Shown here: piece after piece, positions 55,637 through 64,000 of the stretch
Layout of the letters: each line of letters starts with the position of its first letter
Numbering within the stretch: position 1 is the first letter of the stretch
From: Agrypnia vestita
Lineage: Eukaryota > Arthropoda > Insecta > Trichoptera > Phryganeidae
Direction: 5' to 3'
Assembly: GCA_016648135.1 (NCBI GenBank)
Contig: JADDOH010004002.1
Span: 248,001-312,000 of the forward strand
Length of the DNA: 64,000 bases
Position numbers and translations under genes: made by a program
Notes under the pieces: generated by a model
The model's database searches: none
What the model saw: the letters and a program-made list of their open reading frames with translations, nothing else
Told to the model about the DNA's origin: nothing

Positions 55637-57264
55637 TTATTAAACTCATGTAAAGGTAACAAAGTTGTGTAACAAAATATTTTTCACCTTATTTAATTCT
55701 AGTTCTCTATCTTGGGTTGTATAACTTGGTTATCTAAAAAAATTAACTTAATAGAAATTAATAATTAACAGAATGAAAATTTATCACTTAAATGTGTAAA
55801 TGTTTTTAATTGTATTTTCTTTATGTGAACCTTATATAGATGGACTTTTTTCTAGGCTAAAATATTTTTTTTGTTTGTATACAGTATATTTTAATTGTTA
55901 TCAATAAAGAAAATCGGCTACAAAGTGCACCTAAAACAAAAAAGGAATTTTAAGAGAAAATATGTTTAACTTTTTGAAAACATCAAAACATCAAAACAAC
56001 CAAACGACTGCTAATCCAATCAGAAAAATTGCCTATTTTACAGTATATATTTAAAAAAAAGCGAATTTAAATTTACATTAATTGACAATAAGTCCATCCT
56101 ACATAGATCAAACGATCTCATGTAACTCGAGCTCCATGAACGCAATCACAATAGAACGCCATCCATCCACTGATATCCGTCGTGGTCCAGTTTGGTGGAT
56201 GCCCGCCCCTTGCAGGTATATCATCTGCCATCACGTCTGAGTTAATTATGCTTTGCTTGCATAATACACAATTTTTAAATAACAATTACCTCATCACATA
56301 TCCATAAAGAGTAAAGGCATCCGCATTAGACAATTTTGAAACATGTTCCGTGCGAGACGTGGAACCTTAAAACATTCGCATTTGTGCCTGTTTAGCATGC
56401 GTTCATTTCGTATAGATAAATTATTATTATGGAATAAATTATGAACTGCATTGCATTTGTTGCAATTATAATAATTTATTGTAATTCTACAGAGGTATAC
56501 CCAACGTAGAAAGTGTTATTCTTGGACTATGTAGATCGGTCGATGAATCAATAATATATTATACTATTGTAATCAGCTATTACTTTATTAAATTAAATAC
56601 AAATTTTAATTTGGTTTGATCCATTATATTTTAGGTAACACCGACTAAAAAAATTTAAATAATTTTTAAAAATATAAATAATTAAAAAATTAAAAAAAAA
56701 ACAAATAGCTACAAATATAACTGCCCATATTTTGTAGTCCTTAGTAATTTATCCTGAAGAAGGGATGGTGATTGGTGTTAACGAAAATATAGTGTAATTA
56801 AACGAATTAACTTAGTTTATCACCGCTTAATTTTTGGTAAAACCAACCGGTTCCCCTTCGTCAGGGTATACTTAATACTAATTAAACTTTACAAAATTAT
56901 GAACAATCATATCTCAGTGTCAAGTGTTCAAATGGGGGTAAATAGTGGGGGGTGCGAAAGAATTCTCTTTCATCCTATCACCTGTTTTTCGTTTAATTAT
57001 ATTCATAATGAATAACCACAAAGTAATAGCAAAATACAATAGTAGAATATATAGTGGTTTACACAAGTGAATTTTTGTGTTTAATTTAATCAAAATATAT
57101 ATTTTTTACCAATCTGGCTTTTAAGTTCAAGAATGGTATATTTGTTCTACTTGATGTGAAGTAACATGTACAATTTTATGTGCAAGTGGACACCATAAAG
57201 AATAATCAATGAATAGTAAAAGCATTTCTAAAGTTAAATTTGGCATTGTATCTTTTCTGTTGTT
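55637..57264. other. AT-rich; two weak Penelope-end-like motifs near 56755-56885
   Basis: CCTGAAGAAGGGATGG (56754) and, inverted, CCTGACGAAGGGG (56873 on minus) face outward as in the other pairs, but no GAAA-closed stem II forms. Otherwise nothing is seen. Confidence 0.3.
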
Positions 57265-57480
57265 TATGCTCTTTACGAAGCAGTCGCCATGACAGCAGCA
57301 GCTCTTATCTGCAGCATTCCTGACGGCTTCCTGAAGTCATTGGCTGCAGTTTTCATCATATCCATCCATCTATTCGGCGAACTTCCGCGGTAGAGGTTTC
57401 TCTCGACTAACTGGTTGGTACCACTACTCTGTCTGTATTACCCGTACGTCTTGTGATATGTCTGTAGTTTTTCAGTATTA
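57265..57480 (-). pseudogene. RTE-like LINE C-terminal fragment
   Basis: The minus frame ends SSPNRWMDMMKTAANDFRKP, then MLQIRAAAVMATAS and a stop near 57287. The RW.DMMK..A.DF..... pattern is an RTE-like tail of a family not otherwise seen here. Confidence 0.5.
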
Positions 57481-58040
57481 TCATTTGTACTGTGGAACAT
57501 AGACGTTGCTCAATATTTAACTCTAAAATGGAGTCGTTTGTTTAGTGAACTGTACATGGAATTCGAAGCAAATATTCGTAGTGTTGAAACTAAGCTCCTG
57601 GAGCACCAACTACGATGGATAGGTTTGCAGAAAAAAATATGTTTGCGTAGCTATCGCACGGCAAAAGAAGACAGGGTGGGTCGAAAAAAGATACAAAGTC
57701 ACCATGAAGGCGAACCTGAGGAGATGTGGGATGGATCCTTAAAACTAGGAAATCGCGGCTCATGACCAGACCAAAAAGTACACTGCACTGGGGAAATAAA
57801 CGAACGGAATAGGGGCGATGAAATTTCCGAGAAAAGAAGAAAGGAAATGGAGAAAAAACCATCTTCCAGAACCCCGCTACCCATCAGACGCATGTGCACA
57901 ACTTGTGGAAGGGTGTGCGGTTCCAGATTACAGCTCCTCAGCCATGCTGGGACACGTAAAATAACATTGCAGACGCCATGCCATACTCGCAACGAGGGAC
58001 CACCGACGAAGACGTGGGATTCGAACGGATAACTTAGCTA
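57481..58040 (+). pseudogene. LINE C-terminal fragment with C2H2-like finger
   Basis: Plus frame pieces: RSVETKLLEHQLRWIG, VGRKKIQSHHEGEP, then after shifts EKRRKEMEKKPSSRTP and MCTTCGRVCGSRLQLLSHAG. C-x2-C-x12-H is the terminal finger found at the end of some insect LINE proteins. Frames are broken (stop at about 57763) and a related piece is at 42165. Confidence 0.65.
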
Positions 58041-58284
58041 ATGCATCCATCTTTCTTCCGTCATGTCTTAGATTGTTTCATGTTTCGGACTGTTTAGTAT
58101 ATAAAACTTATTTATTTTCTTACATAACAACAATTATCATGCTATCATCACCGACGTGGCTACAATCGACGTGAGGATCTTTGCCTTCACATGCGATAGT
58201 TTTCGCCACTGACGTCTGTCGTTGCAGTCAGTACTCGAGTCGTAAACATCAAATGTACAGTGTGTAGAGTGTACAAATGTACAT
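58041..58284. other. unassigned
   Basis: No supported feature is found. Confidence 0.25.
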
Positions 58285-58479
58285 GTGAGTAGCTTGTTGG
58301 TCTTGTGGTTAGGACTCTCGCCTCGTGATCCAAAGGTCGCAGGTTCGAATCTCACTCCAGACAAGCAAGTTAGTCCTATTTTCATAGCACAAGCGTTTAG
58401 CTTAATTTGAAAATAATAAGAATATTGATGTGACGCGAATTCCGTGTTCGCATCTATATTTTTATTAAAAAAAAAAAAA
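58285..58479 (+). repeat. tRNA-derived SINE, copy 1
   Basis: The tRNA-like head has an A box in TCTTGTGGTTAGGACTCTC (about 58301) and a B box GGTTCGAAT at 58342-58350 (pol III internal promoter), a shared body (CATAGCACAAGCGTTTAG) and a 13-nt poly-A tail. Copy 2 is at 59038. RNA polymerase III transcription and LINE-dependent spread are the norm for this class. Confidence 0.85.
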
Positions 58480-59037
58480 CATAAACATGTTAACTATTCA
58501 GTAAAGTATTAGAGTCAAAAGTGAAAGAAATTAATTGACACAAAATCGTCTCTTTTGACACTACTCTTCCAAATTACCATCTGGCCAGGCGCGCCCTCGT
58601 GGTCCGCATCAGCATGCGCCCATCATGTTCCACATACAGAAATCGAATAAACAAATCGTTTTGTCAATCACATTTCTTTCCGCAGCCTCATTATACCGTT
58701 CCTCCGAATTAACATCCGATACATAAGTTCTCCCCGCAGCCACTCTAATGTAAGCCTTAATCCCTTCGCCCTAAGGGGTATTTTCGCCCACGAGGTTAAG
58801 GCTTTCTGGGAGGTCCGTACGTGTGCTTCGTGTTCTCGGGTCCAATTAGCAAATACCGAGGGCCAGAATCGGAGAATGAAATAGAAAATAATAATATAAA
58901 AGACGCAGTGAGAAAATAGGACAATGTAGCGATGTGAGAACATATTTGAATATTAGGACATTTATCAACCACGGCACATAAAAATAAGAAAAGAAAAATC
59001 TTGTCTTCCTCATGTAATAGTAATACCACGACACCAA
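58480..59037. other. unassigned, GC-richer at 58570-58870
   Basis: Unique-looking; CCAGGCGCGCCCTCGTGGTC and CCTAAGGGG-type tracts; no ORF with a recognised family. Confidence 0.25.
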
Positions 59038-59221
59038 TGAGTAGCTTGTTGGTGTAGTGACCATGACGCTCGCCTAGTGATCTAGTGATCGGTGGTTTGA
59101 GCCCCATTCCAGGACACAAGCAAGTGATTCTGTCTCATAGCACAAGCGTTTAGATAAGTTTGAAAATATTAATAATATTGACGTGACATGTATCCCGTGT
59201 TTGCATCTCTATTTAAAAAAA
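59038..59221 (+). repeat. tRNA-derived SINE, copy 2
   Basis: Same family as 58285-58479. The B box is mutated (GGTGGTTTGAGCC) and an 8-bp GTGATCTA duplication lies in the tRNA-like head. The body and A-rich tail are kept. Confidence 0.8.
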
Positions 59222-59330
59222 TAGACAAAGTTTTCGCAGAAAAAAATATTAACACATGATACATGTATTTTTCACATTGTGTATATTTTACAATTCAATC
59301 GTCTATATTGGCAGCGCAGCCTATAAATTT
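59222..59330. other. short spacer
   Basis: Nothing is recognised. Confidence 0.25.
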
Positions 59331-60045
59331 ATCTTCTTCTCCTTCTTCAGCCTTCGTCTTTCCACTGCTGGATATAGGCCTCTTCCTTATTTTTCCATTC
59401 TTCCCTGTTGTTGGCTAATTGTAGCCATTTCTTTCCCCCCACAGCGACAATATCATCGGCCCATCTCTTTTAAGGTCTTCCGATGCCTCTTTTATTTTCC
59501 CAAGGTCTCCATTTCAGAACTCTGGGAGGCCATCTTGTAGCATCCTGCCTTGCAACATATCCTTCCGATTGCCATTTTAGCTTCGCTACACTCCAATACT
59601 CTAGATCTGCGCCTAATTTCGTCATCTCTTAGGCTTACTCCAAGCATGGATCTCTCCATCGTTGCGTGCATTTGAGTTTTTCTACACTTTCCTTTGTAAG
59701 GGCCATAGTCTCCAATCCATACGTCATCACTGGCAGTATGCACGATTCAAAGGCTTTTCTTTTTAGGCTAATTGGGATCTCTTTGTTCTCGAAGATATGT
59801 TTGAGTTTGCCAAAAGCAGCCCAGCTCATTCCTATTCGTTTTGGCAATTCTGCTGTTTGGTTCTCTTTGTTCATTTTTATCTTGTGTCCTAGGTATATAT
59901 ATTCATCTACTATTTCAATATTGTTATCATTGATAGTGATGACTTTGTTCTCTGGACTCAAAATTTTTGTTTTCTTTATATTCATCTTAAGACCAACTTT
60001 GCTCGAAGCTTCGTGTAGTTCTTTTAGCATTATACTTAATCTTTG
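59331..60045 (-). pseudogene. RTE-2 LINE C-terminal half, copy
   Basis: Minus frame 60030-59635: MLKELHEASSKVGLKMNIKK, VDEYIYLGHKIKMNKENQ, PKRIGMSWAAFGKLKHIFEN and FESCILPVMTYGLETMALTK, covering from just after the palm to the tail; then a frameshifted MERSMLGVSL block. It ends in an (AAG)n-like tail at 59331-59345. Best preserved RTE-2 copy for this region. Confidence 0.8.
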
Positions 60046-60165
60046 ATATTATTACTTACAACTACTATGTGGTCAGCATAATAATTAAATTATAAGCATA
60101 TAAATTTATAGGAAGCATGATTTTGGAAGGGATAGAAGGGATACATAAAATCTAGAATCTAGAAT
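60046..60165. other. short spacer
   Basis: Nothing is recognised. Confidence 0.25.
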
Positions 60166-60252
60166 TCAGTACATTTTTCATTACTAATCCCCGGTGACTG
60201 CATTCAAAACATTTTAATTTTTTTTTATATTGCTGCCTTTGCTTTTATATCG
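60166..60252 (-). repeat. repeat family R-B, single end
   Basis: Matches the R-B termini at 41715-41800 and 41880-41966 (CTAATCCCCGGTGACTGCAT, TTGCTTTTATATC). Confidence 0.55.
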
Positions 60253-62054
60253 TAATATGCATGATCAGATTACACCAGGTACACCAGGGCAGACAATAAT
60301 ATCTTGCGTTTGAAATCTTTCTCTTCTTAATTTTCAATTAAATTTCGATCTGCTTCCAGTGTTGAATATTATCCTCCCTCCTCTTGGTTTTTCACACATT
60401 TCTATCTATTGTGCTTTATATTGATTTTAAATGCACAGTTGTAAAACTTTTATATGAATAAATATATGATCACGGTAACCAATGGTGGACATTCTAATCA
60501 CCATAGAAATCTTAACAACAACCCTTACAAGGGTATGTACCTACTTTCTATGGAGATATTTAGATATTTTCAAGACGAAAATTGTCAATCTAATAGATGA
60601 CATAAAATGTTGTCATGTTCCGTATGTGTAAATTACAAATAGTGCTAATTTTCATACCTTTGATTTCATACCCTTGATTAAAAAATTTCTATCTTTGTTT
60701 TATAAAATAATCAATCTTTAAAACAAATTCTTTGAAAAAGATCGGCTGATAAATAGTCATTTCTGGTGGCAAGTAATAGATAACTATGACAGTGATAATC
60801 AATGTTTGATTGTAAGAAGGTTACTTTAATTATTCGTGTTTCGGCAAGCAATCATTTGTACATTAGAATCCAAGCTTCAAATCGCAGTTTTCGCAGCATA
60901 GTTAAAACTCAAAAAGTTCCGTCAACATAAACATATTATAATCAAGAATAATTTATAAGAATATAGCTTTAAATTATTTTAAAATTACAATAAATAAAGT
61001 TTTTACATCCTGAGCAAAAAATTTGTTTCAATTAAAAAAAATGCGTTTATTATACAAGTAAAAAAATTATGCCAATAGACTGAAAATTGATGGGATCTTA
61101 AAGTTATTTAAAAATACCTATATATAAAAAATATTAAAAGAACTTGAAGGAAAACCATAGGCGGTGCTCTTTTATCAAAGTACAATAAGCTGTAGAGTAA
61201 GCTCTAAAATAAATAAATAGGTACATATTTATGTATAAAAAAGTTGATATATTAATTGTGAATACGCCCCTGTAGTTACTTCGATATGCAGAAGCTAATA
61301 CGTCTACTTAATAACGAATAATTATTATTATCATTCAAGCTCCGGTTTGCGGGCTTGTTTTCACATTTAGCTCAGATAATGCACTACGTTGGCCACCAAC
61401 AAGCCCGTGCAAGTTTCACCGGACCAACAAATGTCCGAGGCTCGGTAACATTATTAATAAACAGTATAATGCGAGCTAGTTAAGTCTTATTATCATATTT
61501 AATTTTAAAGAACCAGAGCTCAACTCAAAACGTTCAAACTCAAAATCAAATTTTCAATGTTAAATATTGACAGTGTTAAATACATATTGATGTACAACTT
61601 CATATTATTTAAAGCTTGCGTTTATTTTAAATAACTCATATTATGTGTGTATTACAAAGTTCAGATAAAATCTCTTCTTCTTCTACCCCATATTCTAATG
61701 GGTCGGGTTCCCTGCACTGCATAGAAGGTAAAATAATATCATATTTAAAAGTTTAAAGAAGTAATAATCTTACTTAAATGCTTGTTGGCTTTCTTATTCG
61801 CTCAATTTGTTTATATACTGAGCTTTAGCATTGTTCATGTTTTCTTATATTAAACAATCTTAAGACATTGTGTTAATTCTTTTATGTTCTTAAATATATA
61901 ATTGACTTCCTTTTACACCATTTTACATGCAGGGCTAGGCAAAAAATACACCGTTCACTTTCCACTTTCCACGGTGAAACTTCACTTTATTGTAAGGATT
62001 CTTCGTCTTAGCTTCCAAGTTTCCACTGTTGTTTTTTTTTAATATCTCTTTGTT
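60253..62054. other. AT-rich; nothing certain
   Basis: At 61341-61430 a loose inverted repeat (CCGG..GCGGGCTTGTT and AACAAGCCCGTGC) is present. No ORF or dispersed repeat. Confidence 0.3.
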
Positions 62055-62120
62055 TATTCCAGGTTTTATTTCCACACCTTGGTACTAGAACTCCATTATG
62101 CATTGTTAGTCAAAGAACGA
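62055..62120 (-). pseudogene. RTE-1-like short fragment
   Basis: TTCCAGG...GGTACTAGAACTCCATTATG parallels 37427-37480 of RTE-1 (TTGGCACTAGAACGCCATTATG), covering the VLVPTLMYGSEAW region. Very short and diverged; the region from about 61920 may belong to it. Confidence 0.45.
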
Positions 62121-62229
62121 TTATTTCGGATTATTTCGGAGCACCAGCCGACTCGGATGCGGGATCCCATGCTAATTGTCGAAGACACAAATCTATTGAC
62201 ACCTGTAATTATAATAACAAATAATATTT

Positions 62230-62530
62230 TTTTTTTTTCAATTGATTCAGCAACATTATAGATTGACATTTAAAAAAATATTGTTTATAGTATTTGTATA
62301 AATCTACTTATATTATTTGATAAATTTCACCTACACGTTTCGGAAATACCTTTCCATCGTCAGGGTGTTATATGTATGTCAAAATATCAAAATGAATAAT
62401 GTCTTTTGTTCTTCTAAATTATTTGAAAAATAGTTCTTAATTACTAAAGATATTTCCGAAACATGTAGTTGAAATTTATCAAATAATACAAGTAGATTTA
62501 TACAAATACGATAAACAATATATTTTTTTA
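62230..62530. mobile_element. Penelope-type inverted pair K (family of 13572-13910)
   Basis: Arms 62272-62345 and about 62455-62525 are inverted copies (GTATTTGTATAAATCTACTT and its inverse). The left flank matches 13539-13570. The left arm carries an intact hammerhead motif; the right arm keeps only the GAAAC side (ATTTCCGAAACATGTAG). Confidence 0.65.
62327..62368 (-). ncRNA. hammerhead ribozyme motif, intact core
   Basis: In minus-strand order: CACC (62367-62364), CUGACGA 62363-62357, U, stem II GGAAA-GGUA-UUUCC (5 perfect pairs), GAAA 62341-62338, C(GU)G, GUA ending 62332, GGUG pairing with CACC (4 pairs). Confidence 0.65.
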
Positions 62531-62604
62531 AATAATATAAACTTCTTCAAACGTCAAACAAACAATAGAAAAATAGTTTTGTGGTGGAATTATTAATATA
62601 ATTA

Positions 62605-62880
62605 ATACAAATGAACTTTGTCTTTACCACTTTTGTATTGAAAAATATCAACATATTTCAGAGCATCTGGCTCCTTTATCAGGATTCAATTATATACTAA
62701 CAAATTAAATTAAAAAATTTGTTTTCATGTTTCTAGGTACATATTTTTTCGATTTTTGAATTTAATTCATTTGTATACAATTGTATACTAACGAAGGGGC
62801 CATGGATTCTGAAACATGTTGATATTTGTCAATACAAAAGTGGTAAAAACAAAGTTCATTTTTATCAATTGTATAAATAA
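62605..62880. mobile_element. Penelope-type inverted pair L with decayed hammerheads
   Basis: Left arm 62611-62695 and right arm 62785-62865 are inverted (AATGAACTTTGT, CCACTTTTGTATTGA and inverses). Left motif (minus) core CUGAUAA; right motif (plus) core CUAACGA. Same family as 18980 and 5079. Confidence 0.6.
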
Positions 62881-62974
62881 TATTAAGTCACGTAAATAAA
62901 GAATAGCCTTCTTCTTCAAAAGCAGCAAAATTATTTTGTGAAGACATTTTAATTATAATTTATAGAAATAAAAT

Positions 62975-63045
62975 TTGTTTACACCACTTTTTTTATTGAA
63001 ATAAATTCAACATGTTACAAAGCCAACGGTTTCTTAGTAATGTTA
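62975..63045 (-). repeat. decayed Penelope-type end
   Basis: CCACTTTTTTTATTGAAATA and CAACATGTTACAAAGCC match the pair L arms; the hammerhead core is lost. Confidence 0.4.
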
Positions 63046-63106
63046 AACTTTCGTAATGTTTTAAAAACGGTTAAATAATAATAATCCCAATTATGATAAT
63101 TTCGTT

Positions 63107-63133
63107 GTCTGTCCGTCCGTCCGTCCGTCCGTC
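63107..63133. repeat. (GTCC)n microsatellite
   Basis: About six GTCC/GTCT units in direct succession. Confidence 0.9.
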
Positions 63134-64000
63134 GTAAGTTCTTACTTTACATTTATTTTAAACAACGATTCTATATGTCTCTGACGTCAAGTGTGCATTA
63201 CCGTCTAGCGTGAAGCGACTCATATAATTTTGTTTCGTTCTCGCAAAGATATCGCTAACGCATACCATTGTGTGTATCGGTACACAGCACATACTTGGAG
63301 TGCCACAAGCAAAAATCGGTCCATAATGAGGTTTTGCTAGTTCTTATTTAATGCATAAACTCATTCATAGATATATAATATTTTGCAACATAAAAAAGGT
63401 TAATATTTTAATTCTGTGTAGATGTTGAAACACAAAATAACATTCTATTGTTAAGCCTGCCATCGTTATTAACAAGCTATTGGTGCGCTATTGAGCAAAA
63501 TCATACGCAAAGTCGGGCTTGAAGGCATAATTCAAATGCAGTGGACCGTATTTCACAATTGAAGACGTGATAGCTCCGTAACTTACAGACGCCTGATCTT
63601 GCTTTGTTGCTCTCTCGTATTGTAATTATTACATCTACGCATGCGCATGTGTGCTTGGGCATAAATACTCATCTGAATGCTCTCTACAGTAGCGAGAACT
63701 GAGCACCAAATAATGAAGGAAAATTATTCACAAAATTTTATTCAGCAATATCTTGGTTTATAATGTTTTGTTTCATTTAAAGTAGGTTCAATAAAATGCT
63801 AGTTATGTTAGTAAATAACCCCTTACCAGGCTCGTATAGTGAGCACGTTGAACCATGATTTTATGTAAACATGTTTATAAAAAAAACAAACTATAAAAAA
63901 AATTCCGACAGAAAATTACGATATACTAGCCGTTCGTACCCGGCATTGCACGGGTTAAGGATTAAGTTGAAAATAAATTTGTGGAGGGAAACAGAGGTTT
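63134..64000. other. unassigned; TE-like terminus at the right edge
   Basis: From about 63925 (ACTAGCCGTTCGTACCCGGC, TTGCACGGG) the sequence resembles a common insect dispersed-repeat end that runs off the window. The family is not identified. Confidence 0.3.

Noticed and set aside
56754..56885. CCTGAAGAAGGG and inverted CCTGACGAAGGGG as another hammerhead pair
   Set aside because: Orientation matches the other pairs, but neither closes with GAAA after a complementary stem II, so I list them only as possible decayed ends.
58285..58360. True tRNA gene
   Set aside because: A and B boxes are present, but the sequence continues into a shared SINE body with a poly-A tail and recurs at 59038; it is a SINE head.
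63711..63835. Promoter near ATAAATAC at 63661
   Set aside because: A lone TATA-like string in AT-rich DNA without further elements is not enough.
1..64000. CRISPR array, operon, or bacterial feature
   Set aside because: No regularly spaced direct repeats with unique spacers and no dense coding; all evidence is for an insect nuclear genome.

Overview
This is an AT-rich, intron-scale or intergenic window from an animal nuclear genome. It is almost certainly an insect: RTE-type LINEs with short tandem-repeat tails, mariner and piggyBac-like DNA transposons, Penelope-like elements and tRNA-headed SINEs, with no operons or dense coding. I cannot resolve the insect order. No complete host gene is visible. 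The best host-gene evidence is one splice-flanked, GC-richer 171-bp exon (560-730, + strand); a 47-bp exon candidate lies at 25206-25252. Everything else recognisable is mobile DNA in several nested layers.

Layout. 1-7 kb: hAT remnant, the exon, RTE-1 3' fragments, two hAT-like non-autonomous elements, a degraded Penelope end. 7-14 kb: a Penelope inverted pair around a dispersed repeat (R-A), LINE fragments, a piggyBac-like MITE, a promoter-like block with heat-shock elements and a TATA box, and a palindrome carrying two intact hammerhead-ribozyme-like motifs. 15-22.5 kb: the richest part, with three Penelope copies retaining GIY-YIG-region coding, a fourth GIY-YIG fragment, and a 1.7-kb piggyBac-like composite containing one of those copies plus a LINE. 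22.8-36 kb: a TA-flanked MITE, several LINE 3' ends, two more R-A copies, a single intact hammerhead motif, SINE-like and tandem repeats. 36.5-40.1 kb: a hammerhead-bearing palindrome, then a near full-length RTE-1 LINE (endonuclease and reverse transcriptase, one frameshift) abutting a mariner end. 42-46 kb: a small MITE and a nearly intact mariner with perfect 28-bp termini and an intact DD34D triad. 46-60 kb: LINE fragments, a G-quadruplex motif, an internally deleted mariner inside a LINE, two tRNA-SINEs. 60-64 kb: two further Penelope inverted pairs and simple repeats.

Main result. About twenty hammerhead-like motifs of at least six sequence families occur here. Seven keep the full catalytic core (13.6, 13.8, 15.2, 15.8, 28.2, 36.5 and 62.3 kb) and an eighth (36.8 kb) keeps the core with weakened helices. 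Most lie in inverted pairs with the two motifs reading outward. Four Penelope GIY-YIG-region fragments lie beside or between them. Hammerhead motifs are already known from Penelope-like elements in general; the density, the uniform divergent pairing, one extra nucleotide before stem II in every family, and the repeated neighbourhood with repeat R-A are what deserve testing.
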